Source: Candidatus Leptofilum gracile (GTDB lineage: Bacteria > Chloroflexota > Anaerolineae > Promineifilales > Promineifilaceae). Taken from it: a stretch of DNA of 64,000 nucleotides. A program made the position numbers and the translations under genes. The DNA lies in contig JADJOJ010000008.1 of assembly GCA_016713825.1 (NCBI GenBank), positions 189,408 to 253,407 of the forward strand. The letters run 5' to 3'. The notes under the pieces were generated by a model. That model searched no databases. It worked only from the letters and a program-made list of their open reading frames with translations, and had not been told where the DNA came from. Shown one piece after another: positions 52,701 to 61,289 of the stretch (the first letter of the stretch is position 1; each line of letters opens with the position of its first letter).

Positions 52701-53418
52701 ACACCGGGGGCAGCAGCCAGCGGCGGGTTATCTCTTCGCTTAATGCATCGGGGGGGATGGCGGGCCAGTAGGCGGGGATGCTCATGTTTTCCAGATTTTC
52801 CACCACGCCCAGCCTGGCCCCGGTCATCGGGTTTTGCCGCCACGTTTTTAGCTTCACCCGGGAGCCCAAATTGTGAATCGTGGCCTCGTCCAGAATCACT
52901 TCCCCTTTTTCTGCCTCGTGCTCTGCTTCTACCAGGCGGTCCAGGGTTTTGCCAGCCAGCACGTCGATGAGCTGCACGCTGGGGTTGCCAATGAGAAACC
53001 GCCGGGCGCTGCCGGTGACAACGGCCGTTTTCATCGCCAAAGTCATCTCGCCAGAAGGGGTGTAGATGGTTTGCGCCTGCTGCATCACCGCCTGCATCGC
53101 CAGGGCACAGGAGGTCGCCCGGAAGCCGTTGTCTCGGTCAAACCAACAGGTAATGGCATCCCCACTAAAGCTGATGACGCTGCCGCCATACCGGTGCAGC
53201 TCATCCACCAGGCCGTCATACACCCGGTTCAGGTGGCGGGTTACCTCTTCCGCCCCCCGCTGCGGCCCCAGATCGCGCACCAACCGCTCGGTGAGCGGCG
53301 TAAAGCCAGACACATCAGCAAACAAGGCGGCACCCTGCGTCGGGTCGGGCAGCTTCTCGCCCCGAAACAGCGCCTGACGCCTATCCATGGGAATGTAGGA
53401 AATCGGCCGTTCCATCAT
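49762..53418 (-). CDS. Soluble-adenylyl-cyclase-like protein: two cyclase domains, AAA ATPase, TPR
   Basis: 1218 residues. Cyclase homology domain 1 (about 25-190): ALFADVSGFTPL and GGSVISFSGDAITCWF with both metal Asp. Domain 2 (about 250-430): ALFVRFSGIDYDDD has lost the first metal Asp but GVLGDGVNTAARL keeps the transition-state Asn and Arg. One composite site is thus expected, as in mammalian sAC. Then an ATPase (Walker A SGEAGIGKSRLV, Walker B VLIVLEDCHWMD), and at least seven TPR units toward the end (ANSLNNLGN repeats). The start is preceded by a word repeat. Confidence 0.92.
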   Translation of the reverse strand: MMERPISYIPMDRRQALFRGEKLPDPTQGAALFADVSGFTPLTERLVRDLGPQRGAEEVTRHLNRVYDGLVDELHRYGGSVISFSGDAITCWFDRDNGFRATSCALAMQAVMQQAQTIYTPSGEMTLAMKTAVVTGSARRFLIGNPSVQLIDVLAGKTLDRLVEAEHEAEKGEVILDEATIHNLGSRVKLKTWRQNPMTGARLGVVENLENMSIPAYWPAIPPDALSEEITRRWLLPPVYKRLVEGGGEFLAELRPAVALFVRFSGIDYDDDEEAEAKLDAFVQNVQEILSRYDSNLLQLTIGDKGSALYAAFGAPFAHEDDVVRAVSAALELQELAGRLPYISPLQIGISQGRARTGAYGGTMRRTYGVLGDGVNTAARLMQAAVPGQILVTESTVLQTGDRFAWEKLPPITVKGKAEPLSVYAVAPRTVQSTIRLQEPQYALPMVGRTAEQAVIQDKMAAVKAGQGQVIAISGEAGIGKSRLVAQMVRLAGEQQFLGLGGECQSYGTKSSYLVWQRIWQDFFGLTPDMPAEVQIAHVAEQLQRINPSLLPRLPLLGAVLRLTIPDNELTQSFDAQLRKVSLESLLVECLRARAAETAVLIVLEDCHWMDSLSFELLEALVRAIADRPILAVLAVRSPDMNRMQTAVFRQLPNFTEIKLHEFTPEEAEHLIALKMEQLTQAKIKIPRFLRDKITERAAGNPFYIEELINYLQTQSAVAERTLQDLDLPTSLHSLILSRIDQLTESQRNTIKVASVIGRLFRAAMLWGAYPPLGGPQQVKADLQTLEKLDLTPQDTPEPELAYLFKNVVTMEVAYESLPFATRAMLHDLIGQYIERHYANVLSQYVGLLAYHYGRSDNDIKKREYLLKAGESAQAEYANEAAIEYFQRVLPLLPETNRPAVMRKLGSVLELVGQWDEASNLYRQGLQLAQQHHNQQEEAWCQAALAELLRKRGRFEEATKHLEAARLTFEKLEDMSGVAQAYHSAGTLAAQQGQYEKARDLYQQSLVLRRELEQPAFIAALLSNLAIIARFQGDLAESRQLNEEALAIRRQVGDRRTIANSLNNLGNLVRNLGDLSRARDYLEEALQLQREVGDRWAIANSLNNLGNVVRDQADFTMARQFYVESLTINHEFGDRRAIAYVLEDMAALAAVQEERERALQLVGAAQALREEIGTPLSAVEKTQLDGRLTTVLTHTDADSYLAQGRQRSLTEAIEFALN

Positions 53419-53445
53419 GCCGTCTTACTTCTCCCTTGAAAATAG

Positions 53446-53520
53446 GTCACAGCTAAACACAGATAAACGCAGATAAAAGTCTGTGGAAACCTGTGTTCCT
53501 CTGTGTCCCTTTTATTTGTG
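53446..53520. repeat. Intergenic ACACAGAT / CTGTGTT word repeat
   Basis: CACAGCTAAACACAGATAAACGCAGAT facing GTCTGTGGAAACCTGTGTTCCTCTGTGTCC. Nothing else is visible between the cyclase start and the terminator. Confidence 0.55.
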
Positions 53521-53637
53521 GTGGTGTGCCGCTGTTCATGAAATCTCCTGAAAGCATGCCGTTCAGTTGTGGATCGTTTTGTTGTTGCCATCGTGGCTCT
53601 ATTATACGGGAGATACAACTTTATGCAGGAGCAACAT

Positions 53638-53673
53638 AAAAAAAGCTGGGGCCAGATTAAATCTGGCCCCAGC
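53638..53673 (-). terminator. Intrinsic terminator of the giant peptidase gene
   Basis: GCTGGGGCCAGAT and ATCTGGCCCCAGC (13 bp) with a 3-base loop, followed by seven T on the minus strand. Confidence 0.9.
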
Positions 53674-53701
53674 CAATTAAACATCGCGGCGCAGGTGTGC
53701 T

Positions 53702-56700
53702 TTAACGGATCGCAATGGCGTCGATCTGGTTGCAGTACATGCCCAGAACAGGGCCATTCCAGAACAGCTCAAAACTACAGTTAGCAGCATCACCATCGGC
53801 AAAATCGCAGACAAGAATTTGGCCGTTACCCTTTTTGGTAACCAGGTAAATCGAGCCGGTGACTTCGTCTACATGCACTGCCTGGATGCTGTCTTTTCTG
53901 GCGCTGAGCAGCCGAATGGAGGAGCCATCAAAGTACAGCTCCCAACTGCCAGCGGTCTGTTCACCCAGGCTGGTGGGGGTAAACAGTACCAGATCGCGGC
54001 TCTTGGCGTTCAGGTGCCCCGCCTTGAAGGGGCCTTGGGTGCTGATGACGATACGGCCGTCTACCAACACCGTCAGCGCATTAATCCCTTCACGGGGTGC
54101 CTTCAGCCCCACATCCGAACCATCGAAGTAAAGCGACCAGGTACCGCTTGTCTCTTCACCCAGCGAGGCTGGCTCAAAGCGCAGAATGTCTGAATTTTCT
54201 ACATTCACGCCACGAACGCGAGGCCGGTCCAGCTGCGGCAGATAGAAATCTTTCTCGACGGTGATCAGCAAGCTTCCGTCTGGTAGCCAGGCAAAAGCTG
54301 TCACATTTTGCCATCTCAAACCCACGTCAGAGCCATCAAACAGCAAAGACCATTCGCCCGTTTCCAGGTTGTAGCCCAGCACATCCTCACCTCGGTAGTA
54401 GATGCCCGCCACTTCGCCAGATGACGACGTGCTCAGGTACAGGGTCTGCCCCACTTCTGGCTCCACGATGGTGAGCGAGCCGCTGGTTGTGGCTGGCAGA
54501 TACCGGTCGTCGGCCAGGTTCAGGCTGCCAGAGGGCAGCGGCACGGTGCCGCTAAAGTAAACGTCCACCGTGTATTCACCCACAGGCAGCGGCAGGGCGC
54601 TAAGAGAAGCCCGCCCGGCAAAGTCGGTGATCACCGCTTCAGCGTAGCTGCCATTTTCACCGGTGATGATGTAAAAGACGGTTTTCTGGCCAAACGGCCG
54701 TTCTGAATCATCCACCAGGGTCGCCACAAACGGGGCCAGGTCGCCTGCCGTCACGGTCGCTGCGGCCGGGGCCAGCATCAGGCTGGTTGGCTGCTTGGTG
54801 ACGGTGAACGGCATGCTGTCAAACGACGGCTGGTACGTCTGGTCGCCGCCAAAGGTGACGGCCAGTTCCGTCTCGCCCGGCAAGCCCAGCAGCGCCATTT
54901 CCGTGCTGGCGTGGCCAGCGGCATCCGTTTGCACCGTGCGGGTTTGCGACCCCACGCGGAAGCTGACGAACTGGTTGGCCAACGGTTCGCCGTCGGCCGT
55001 TAGCTGGGCAGTGACGCTGGTTTTGCTGCCGTACGCACCGCTGGTGGGGGGAGACTGGAGGGAAACGGCCGTTGCCAGCAATTCACCTTCTGCCGTGCCT
55101 TCCCCACTGTAATACTGCCCCAGATTGGTTGCGGCACTCACCAAACCCACGCCATTCACCGCCTGCACAATGAAGCGCACCTGCTCACCCGGAACCCCGT
55201 TCAGCGGCAGCGTCGCCAGCCACACAGTGCTGTCGTTGGCATCCTGCACCAGATCAATCGACTGCCACTGGCCAGCCAATGGGCCACTGCCCGTGTAAGT
55301 CACCCACACTTCCTGGATGCCCGCCGCCGGGTCACCCGTCACGCGCACCCGGAACGTCACGCTGTCTTCACCGGGGAACGCTTCCACCTGGCCAATGGCT
55401 GGCGGGCCTGCCAGGGCCGGGACATTGCCCGAAATTTGCGATTGGGCAATGTAACTGCTGTAATACAAACGGAAATCCATATTCTGGTATTGGCGCAGCG
55501 TACCCGTTAGCGAGCCAGCATTGTCAGACAAAAACTGGGCTGGCGTCACGTTCAGCTGCACCGCGCCGTTTAACCCGGCCACCAGCTGGTCGAAGTAGTT
55601 CACCTGGTACGGCTGGGTGGGATAAAACACGCTGCTCACAAACGGCGGGTGCACGCCACGAATTTCCGTGGTGGCCGCCCCAGTCAGGGGCAAAATACCC
55701 GCCATGTCTGTAAAGGTGCCACTGCGAAAGCCCACGCCGCGCAAAACGGTGTCGGCCACACCCACGTTGAGCGATTCCAGCGGCAGCACCGGTTCAGCCG
55801 GGTTCACCACCACGCCATCGCTGCCGCGCAGGTAAGCGGCATCTACGGTACTTGCTTCTTCCCCACCCACAACGTCCAACGTCTGGTTAACCAGCGTCAA
55901 ATCTGGCTCGATGGACAGATCGGCGTAGACAAGGCCCAGCGCCTGGCCGGGGTTGCTGGCAAATGGCGTGGTGCTGCCAATCACCGACGGCTCGCCGGAG
56001 ACACCGCCACGGCCCGTGGGCAGATCAATCTTGAGCATGGGCAAGCCAAACAAAGTGGCCTGAATGAGCGATTTTTCGTGCAACGGCCGTATTTCCTGCG
56101 TTTCAGCCAGGTAAGTTTGTTTGGCCGTCACCAGCGCCTGCCCAATGGCCACCGGCCCCGTACCCGCCCGCAGCTCTTCGCTGAAGGCCAGGTACAGCCG
56201 CTCGCTGTACTCGATGAAGTCGGTGTCGCCGTACTGGTAGCCAGTACCGGCAATGAGGGTGGCCCCCTTGCTGGCAAACGCCTGGCCCCAATCCGGTTCG
56301 GCCGTTACCCCAGGCACCCCGTGCGCATCCACAATGTTGTAGCCAGAATGGCAGCCCGCGCTAAAAACAAGGGCGTTGGTCATGTCCACGCTAGAAGCAG
56401 CCAGCTCAGACGCCAGCAAACGCGTACTGTAATCGGCCGCCAAGGCGCTGCTGGCGCTAAAGTGCCCCGCCAAAAAGCTGATGTCGTACCGGTTGGTTAG
56501 CAGCAAGCTGCGCAACTCATTGGCCGTCCAGGAAGCGGGATCGGTGGGGGCCACGTTGTTGGGGGTGATGAGCGTGGTTGGGCTGCTGCCCAGGCCGCTG
56601 CCCAGCTCACCGGCAATGGCGTTCGCCGCATCTTCCAGGAAGTCGTACCCTGTCACCAGCGCCGAATCGGGGGTGTCTACCACGCCGTTGGCGGTGCTGA

Positions 56701-58393
56701 GGTACGCATTCAGCATCGTCACCACCTGGTCGGGCGTTTCCACCAGTCGGCCCACCGCCAGCTGAGGAATGGGTAGATTGTCGCTTTTGCTAGACAGCTC
56801 CAGCAGCGTGCCGTACCGGTCCTGGCCCAGCACGTAACCCAACCGCAGGCTGGCTTGCGAACTGGTGGCATCCTGCACGGGCGGCACGTAGTTGCGCTCG
56901 TTAGCCAACAGGGCCTGGTCGGGATGGCGGAAGAAGGGAATCACGTCATCGTTGCCGATGATGACAATATATTCCAGCGGATTGATAGCCCGGTACGCGT
57001 CCACAATATCTTTGATGGCGTAAGCGGCCAGGTTTTTGGCGAAGGGACAGGCGGTGTAGGTATCGGCCTGGGCGTTGGCGGCGGCTACGCGAGCATCGCT
57101 GTTCACGTCCACAATAACGCCGTTCACTTCAGGGCGGGCGGCGAAGGCAGCCAGCTGGGCCTGCATGGTGGTGAGGTCCCCGCCCATACGGCCGTTATCC
57201 ACCAAAATAATGGTGCTGTAATTGTTGGCAACGGCCGTATGCGTGCTGGCGGGCAGGGCGGTGATCACTTGCCCACAGCTGCCGCCGGTTTGCAGCACGT
57301 TCAGCGTAAAATTGCTGGTAGGCGCAAACACCCCGTTGCGGCCACGCACACGAATGTAAAAGTCGCCGCTGTTTTCCCAGGTGTTCAGGCGCACGCCCTC
57401 ACCCGCCGTGCCGTTGAAGGCAGAGACGGCAATCAGGCTGCGCATCTGGGCGCTGGAGAAGGCGTCTGGGGAGAAAGCGTCTGGGCTAAATGCGTCCGGA
57501 CTGAACGCATCTGGACTGAACGCGTCGGGCGAGAAAGCATCCGGGCTGAACGCATCGGGCGAGAAGGCATCGGGGCTAAACGCGTCCGGGCTGAACGCAT
57601 CCGGGCTAAACGCATCGGGGCTGAACGCATCCGGGCTAAACGCATCCGGGCTGAACGCGTCTGGGCTAAACGCATCGGGGCTGAATGCGTCTGGGCTAAA
57701 CGCATCCGGGCTGAACGCATCGGGGCTGAACGCGTCGGGGGCAAATTCGGCCGTAAGCGAGACCAAATCTTCGGTTTCATCCAGCGTCAGCAGCGATTGC
57801 CACTCAGCGGCGATATCTTTGTAGACGGTGAGATCGTAGTTGGCCGGCAGGTCGGTGAGGGTGATGACCAGCTGGCTGTTCGGCTGGACGGTGAACTTGA
57901 ACCAGCGAGATTGGCCCAGCTGATCGATGGCCTGGCTGATTTCGGCGGTTTGCACATTGGGGGAAACGCTGTCTGGCGTCAGGCCCAGGCGCTGGGCGCG
58001 TGGCCAGGCATCATTGCCCAGGCTGCTTTGGATACAGCGGCTAAATTCGGAGGTGCCGTCTGCGCCGGTTACCAGGGCGGTGAGGCTGACGGTGGTGAGT
58101 TCGGTGGGAACGGCCGTTTCAAAACTCCCATTCCCCGCTTCATCGGTCATCAATTGGGTGCTGCCCAACCAGGTTGCTCCCTGGCCCTGGCCTGCCGCAC
58201 AGCTTTCATTGGCGTACAGATCGATCACATAGGCGCTGGTTGGCTGGCTGTTGAGAATGCCTTCCACAACCAGGCCCTGCCCCATGGGGACGGCGCGGAT
58301 GAGGGTGGCTGTGTTCTGACGGCCGTTTGCTCCTTCATCGCCATCCGCCAAATCATTGGCCGTGGGGCCATCGCCAGACAGGTCCACACCCAA
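53702..58393 (-). CDS. C25 (gingipain-like) surface peptidase with DAFSP repeats, main part of frameshifted gene
   Basis: 1563 residues open from a TTG at 58393; the true N terminus lies in the 58225-59031 frame. Order: end of a beta-helix region (GVDLSGDGPTANDLADGD), a PPC-like domain (WFKFTVQPNSQLVITL), about 19 DAFSP pentapeptides (57451-57745), a C25 peptidase with LAGHFS (His) and SAGCHSGYN (Cys), then Ig-like/Big1 domains and beta-propeller-like repeats (WSLYFDGSDVGLKAP). It is likely a large secreted caspase-like peptidase. Terminator at 53638-53673. Confidence 0.85.
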   Translation of the reverse strand: MGVDLSGDGPTANDLADGDEGANGRQNTATLIRAVPMGQGLVVEGILNSQPTSAYVIDLYANESCAAGQGQGATWLGSTQLMTDEAGNGSFETAVPTELTTVSLTALVTGADGTSEFSRCIQSSLGNDAWPRAQRLGLTPDSVSPNVQTAEISQAIDQLGQSRWFKFTVQPNSQLVITLTDLPANYDLTVYKDIAAEWQSLLTLDETEDLVSLTAEFAPDAFSPDAFSPDAFSPDAFSPDAFSPDAFSPDAFSPDAFSPDAFSPDAFSPDAFSPDAFSPDAFSPDAFSPDAFSPDAFSPDAFSPDAFSPDAFSSAQMRSLIAVSAFNGTAGEGVRLNTWENSGDFYIRVRGRNGVFAPTSNFTLNVLQTGGSCGQVITALPASTHTAVANNYSTIILVDNGRMGGDLTTMQAQLAAFAARPEVNGVIVDVNSDARVAAANAQADTYTACPFAKNLAAYAIKDIVDAYRAINPLEYIVIIGNDDVIPFFRHPDQALLANERNYVPPVQDATSSQASLRLGYVLGQDRYGTLLELSSKSDNLPIPQLAVGRLVETPDQVVTMLNAYLSTANGVVDTPDSALVTGYDFLEDAANAIAGELGSGLGSSPTTLITPNNVAPTDPASWTANELRSLLLTNRYDISFLAGHFSASSALAADYSTRLLASELAASSVDMTNALVFSAGCHSGYNIVDAHGVPGVTAEPDWGQAFASKGATLIAGTGYQYGDTDFIEYSERLYLAFSEELRAGTGPVAIGQALVTAKQTYLAETQEIRPLHEKSLIQATLFGLPMLKIDLPTGRGGVSGEPSVIGSTTPFASNPGQALGLVYADLSIEPDLTLVNQTLDVVGGEEASTVDAAYLRGSDGVVVNPAEPVLPLESLNVGVADTVLRGVGFRSGTFTDMAGILPLTGAATTEIRGVHPPFVSSVFYPTQPYQVNYFDQLVAGLNGAVQLNVTPAQFLSDNAGSLTGTLRQYQNMDFRLYYSSYIAQSQISGNVPALAGPPAIGQVEAFPGEDSVTFRVRVTGDPAAGIQEVWVTYTGSGPLAGQWQSIDLVQDANDSTVWLATLPLNGVPGEQVRFIVQAVNGVGLVSAATNLGQYYSGEGTAEGELLATAVSLQSPPTSGAYGSKTSVTAQLTADGEPLANQFVSFRVGSQTRTVQTDAAGHASTEMALLGLPGETELAVTFGGDQTYQPSFDSMPFTVTKQPTSLMLAPAAATVTAGDLAPFVATLVDDSERPFGQKTVFYIITGENGSYAEAVITDFAGRASLSALPLPVGEYTVDVYFSGTVPLPSGSLNLADDRYLPATTSGSLTIVEPEVGQTLYLSTSSSGEVAGIYYRGEDVLGYNLETGEWSLLFDGSDVGLRWQNVTAFAWLPDGSLLITVEKDFYLPQLDRPRVRGVNVENSDILRFEPASLGEETSGTWSLYFDGSDVGLKAPREGINALTVLVDGRIVISTQGPFKAGHLNAKSRDLVLFTPTSLGEQTAGSWELYFDGSSIRLLSARKDSIQAVHVDEVTGSIYLVTKKGNGQILVCDFADGDAANCSFELFWNGPVLGMYCNQIDAIAIR
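57451..57745 (-). repeat. 15-bp tandem repeat encoding DAFSP
   Basis: About 19 units. Third codon positions vary between units while the pentapeptide is kept, so the array is old and under selection at the protein level. Mirror ORFs on the plus strand (ASGLN units) are by-products. Confidence 0.9.
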
Positions 58394-59031
58394 AACAGCG
58401 TTGCCAAAAAGTGCATTTTGGTTAAAAGATTGCCGCTGCCGTCCAAAACCACAATGCCACTGCCACCGTTTTCGCTCATGACAGAATCTTCAACGCGGTT
58501 GTTGCTGCCGTTGATAACCAGACCATTGCCCGCAAAATTCCGAATCGTCAGGCCGCGCACAAGGATGTCGTCCGCTGCCAACAGCAGGCCATCCGCTTGC
58601 CCGGCTTCGCTGCCGTCTAGCACAATGGAGGCGGTGTCGCCCTTTAACTCAAGCGAAGTGGTGATGGCAGGCAACGCCGAGGTCGGCGCGATGACAATCG
58701 GGTCGAGGCCATCAATGTCAAATTTGATGATAATTTCGTCCGCATAATAGCTATTGCCACCATACCGGTATTGGCTGTACGCACCATCATCGTCGTCATC
58801 GTCATCGTCATGGTGACCGCCGTTCAGGGCATTGGCCGCCTGGATGGCTTCGCGCAGGGAGCAGTGCCGCCAGCTGCAATAGCCATTGTCTTCATCATCG
58901 GCCGTGTTAACAGTAAACACCGTTCTATACCGATCGTGGGCCAATACAGACGTTGTTACGAACAAAACGAAAAAAACTGCGAGGGATAAAGAAAGAATTC
59001 GCCAAACTGTTGATCGATTCACACCGTTCAT
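58225..59031 (-). CDS. N-terminal part of the giant peptidase gene (signal peptide + CSLREA + beta-helix)
   Basis: From the ATG at 59031: a signal peptide (STVWRILSLSLAVFFVLFV), then FTVNTADDEDNGYCSWRHCSLREAIQAAN, a CSLREA domain, a poly-Asp loop and a beta-helix (GLTIRNFAGNGLVINGSNNRVEDS). At 58424-58427 the frame moves into 53702-58393: adding one T to the run CTTTT restores GNLFNQNALFGNAVLGVDL, the normal beta-helix wording. After 58424 this frame is nonsense. Start further upstream (59127) is possible. Confidence 0.8.
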   Translation of the reverse strand: MNGVNRSTVWRILSLSLAVFFVLFVTTSVLAHDRYRTVFTVNTADDEDNGYCSWRHCSLREAIQAANALNGGHHDDDDDDDDGAYSQYRYGGNSYYADEIIIKFDIDGLDPIVIAPTSALPAITTSLELKGDTASIVLDGSEAGQADGLLLAADDILVRGLTIRNFAGNGLVINGSNNRVEDSVMSENGGSGIVVLDGSGNLLTKMHFLATLFWVWTCLAMAPRPMIWRMAMKEQTAVRTQPPSSAPSPWGRAWLWKAFSTASQPAPM

Positions 59032-59375
59032 ACCTTTTCTCGTACCAAGATGCAGGTCATGAGAAATTAGCCTGTCGCTACTTCCAATCTTGGATGCATT
59101 GGGATAAATATTCAGTTTTGGCTCCACCTGAGGTTGTTGAATCTGCCAGATGTTGGCTGCTGCCGAACTCTTCCAAATGGGAATAGCAGCAAAAACAATC
59201 GTGGCTATATTGCAAAATAATGCGGGAGGCTGCTTACAAAGCGTATTAACTTCTTATTATGGGATTTTTATATAATTCACCTGGATTTTCGCAGGACAAC
59301 GGCAGCAGTATACCAACCAAGGCGAAGGGGTTGTGTGAAAAACGGGGGCCTTTCCAGTGAAAAGTAAGTAAACAG

Positions 59376-61223
59376 CTAAGAATCTGCGGCGGGGACGGGC
59401 AACCCGGCCAGCTGCATAATTTTGAGGGCGTTGGTGGTGGGGCACGGGCCGGCATGCAGCTTGTAGTCGAAAACCATACGGCCGTTCACCACATCATCCC
59501 GAAAATGCACATTCACCAACCGGGGATTCTCCTCCGCCAGCTGCACCAGCTCCAGATCGTGGGTGGCAATCGCGCCCAGGCCGTTTCCCTGGGCCAGCGC
59601 CTGAATGTAGGAGCGGCTGCCAATCAGCCGCTCCCGGTTGTTGGTCCCCCGAAAAATCTCGTCGATGAGGAAAAGCAACGGCCGTTCCCCCCCATCATCC
59701 AGCGCCATCAACAGCTGCGACAAGCGGCGCACCTCCGCATAGAAAAAGGAAAAGCCATCATTCAACGAATCGGCCACGCGAATGGTGGCAAAAAGGCGCA
59801 GCCAGCTGGCGCTAAACGCCTGGGCCACCACCGGCCCCCCCGCGTAGGCCAGCACCAAATTCACCCCCACCGTGCGCAAAAACGAACTTTTCCCGGCCAT
59901 GTTGGAACCGGTGATCAGGTAAATTGCCTGGGCGGCGTCCAGGTGCAAATCGTTGCAAACCCGCGGCGCGCTGGGAATCAGTGGATGACCCAACTGGGTC
60001 GCCACGATTGTGGGCTGCGGGGCCGCCACCAGCGTGGGCCACACCCACTCCCCCGGATTGAGGTAGGCAAAAATGGCCAGGCTGCTGGCCGCTTCCAGCT
60101 CAAACCAGATGTCCAGCCAGCGCGGCAGCTGGGTAGCCAGACCGGCGCGGCATTGGTCCAGGCGGTAGGCAAAATAGATGTCCCAGGGGACGAGCAGGTT
60201 GAGTAAAAAGCCGAGCAGCCAATTTTGGCGCAGCCCCACCCCGGTCACCACGCGCTGCACTTGTTGAATGTGGGCAGACGGCCGTTCCCCCGTCACCAAA
60301 AACGGCCGACAAAGCTGTTTCGTGTGCGGCATGTGGCGAAAACGCCAGCGCTCTAAAAAGGCAAACACGCCATCCAGCACCCGCAGCCGGTCGGTCAAAA
60401 ACATCACATCGCTAAACAGGGTCGCCGTGCGCTGAAAGCCCAGCGTAATGAACAGCACCCCATACAAAAAGAGGGTGCCCGCCCACAGCGGCGGCCATTG
60501 CCAAAGCTGGTACCCGGCAAACAAAACCCAGTTCAGCACCGCCAGCAGAGAGAGGCCAATGAGCAACGGCCGTAACGATCCCCCCACCTGTTCAACCTGC
60601 AACCAGCCCAGCAGCTGCTGCCCCGCCCACTGCGCCTTGCCGTCGTCGATGGCCTGCCGCGCCCGCAATGCCAGGCGCTCCCGAAAAATCGTCTGGCTGG
60701 CCAGCTCTTGCACCAGCGCCTGCCGCGCCAAAACCGCATCTGGCGCTGGCTGCGTGTCTAGCAGCCAGTTGTGCAAACGGTGGCTGCCGTCCTGGGAAAC
60801 GGCCGTATCCAACAGCCGATGCAAAGAAAAATCTCCCACCAAATCCAGGTCCACCGCAAACGGATGATCTGCCGGAATGGGAAAGGTTTTGGCCAAAGGC
60901 AGCTTGTCCCAGGCCAGCGTCATGCGGGCCACGTGGGTTTGCTTACGCCGCTGCCACAAAGAGGCACGGGCTACGGCCGTTTCCACCCGCCGATGAATAA
61001 ACACGGTGATGATGAAAGGGATGAGCAGAACGGCCGTACTCACCAGCCACACCACCGGCCCCCACTGCAAAAACGCCGCCCCACCCAGCAGCAGCGCCCC
61101 GACAAACAAAATCAGCCGCCAGCGCGAAAGCTGGTCGCTGCGCTGCTGCCAACCAGCCAGACGCCGCTCCAGGCGAGCCAGCTGATGCTCAAACAGATGA
61201 AGGCGCTGCGCTTTTTTACTCAT
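59376..61223 (-). CDS. Membrane-anchored MutS-like ATPase
   Basis: 615 residues from the ATG at 61223. Two helices near residues 37-80 and two more near 210-260 break the N-terminal half. MutS core (levers) is followed by the ATPase: ITGSNMAGKSSFLRTVGVN (Walker A), LLFLIDEIFRGTNNRERL (Walker B and D-loop) and AIATHDLELVQLAEE. It lacks the mismatch-binding domain. This matches the MutS-related family without repair proof. It converges with nothing and is followed by a 175-bp gap to the giant gene start. Confidence 0.85.
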   Translation of the reverse strand: MSKKAQRLHLFEHQLARLERRLAGWQQRSDQLSRWRLILFVGALLLGGAAFLQWGPVVWLVSTAVLLIPFIITVFIHRRVETAVARASLWQRRKQTHVARMTLAWDKLPLAKTFPIPADHPFAVDLDLVGDFSLHRLLDTAVSQDGSHRLHNWLLDTQPAPDAVLARQALVQELASQTIFRERLALRARQAIDDGKAQWAGQQLLGWLQVEQVGGSLRPLLIGLSLLAVLNWVLFAGYQLWQWPPLWAGTLFLYGVLFITLGFQRTATLFSDVMFLTDRLRVLDGVFAFLERWRFRHMPHTKQLCRPFLVTGERPSAHIQQVQRVVTGVGLRQNWLLGFLLNLLVPWDIYFAYRLDQCRAGLATQLPRWLDIWFELEAASSLAIFAYLNPGEWVWPTLVAAPQPTIVATQLGHPLIPSAPRVCNDLHLDAAQAIYLITGSNMAGKSSFLRTVGVNLVLAYAGGPVVAQAFSASWLRLFATIRVADSLNDGFSFFYAEVRRLSQLLMALDDGGERPLLFLIDEIFRGTNNRERLIGSRSYIQALAQGNGLGAIATHDLELVQLAEENPRLVNVHFRDDVVNGRMVFDYKLHAGPCPTTNALKIMQLAGLPVPAADS

Positions 61224-61289
61224 GCAAGTACGTTCGTTGGGGGGATTGGGTAATGGGGGAAACGGCCGTAGCCCACCCACCACCAGTCG

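Noticed and set aside
53415..53684. 89-codon ORF between cyclase and giant gene
   Set aside because: Composed of the ACACAGAT word repeat and the terminator hairpin; no ribosome site.
57451..57745. Regular repeats resembling a CRISPR array
   Set aside because: The unit is 15 bp without spacers, in frame in a protein.
56855..58747. 630-codon plus-strand ORF and the 57381-57824 ASGLN-repeat ORF opposite the giant peptidase
   Set aside because: They mirror the DAFSP repeat and GC-rich codon pattern of the real gene, have no ribosome site or recognisable domain, and the minus-strand reading holds clear C25 motifs.
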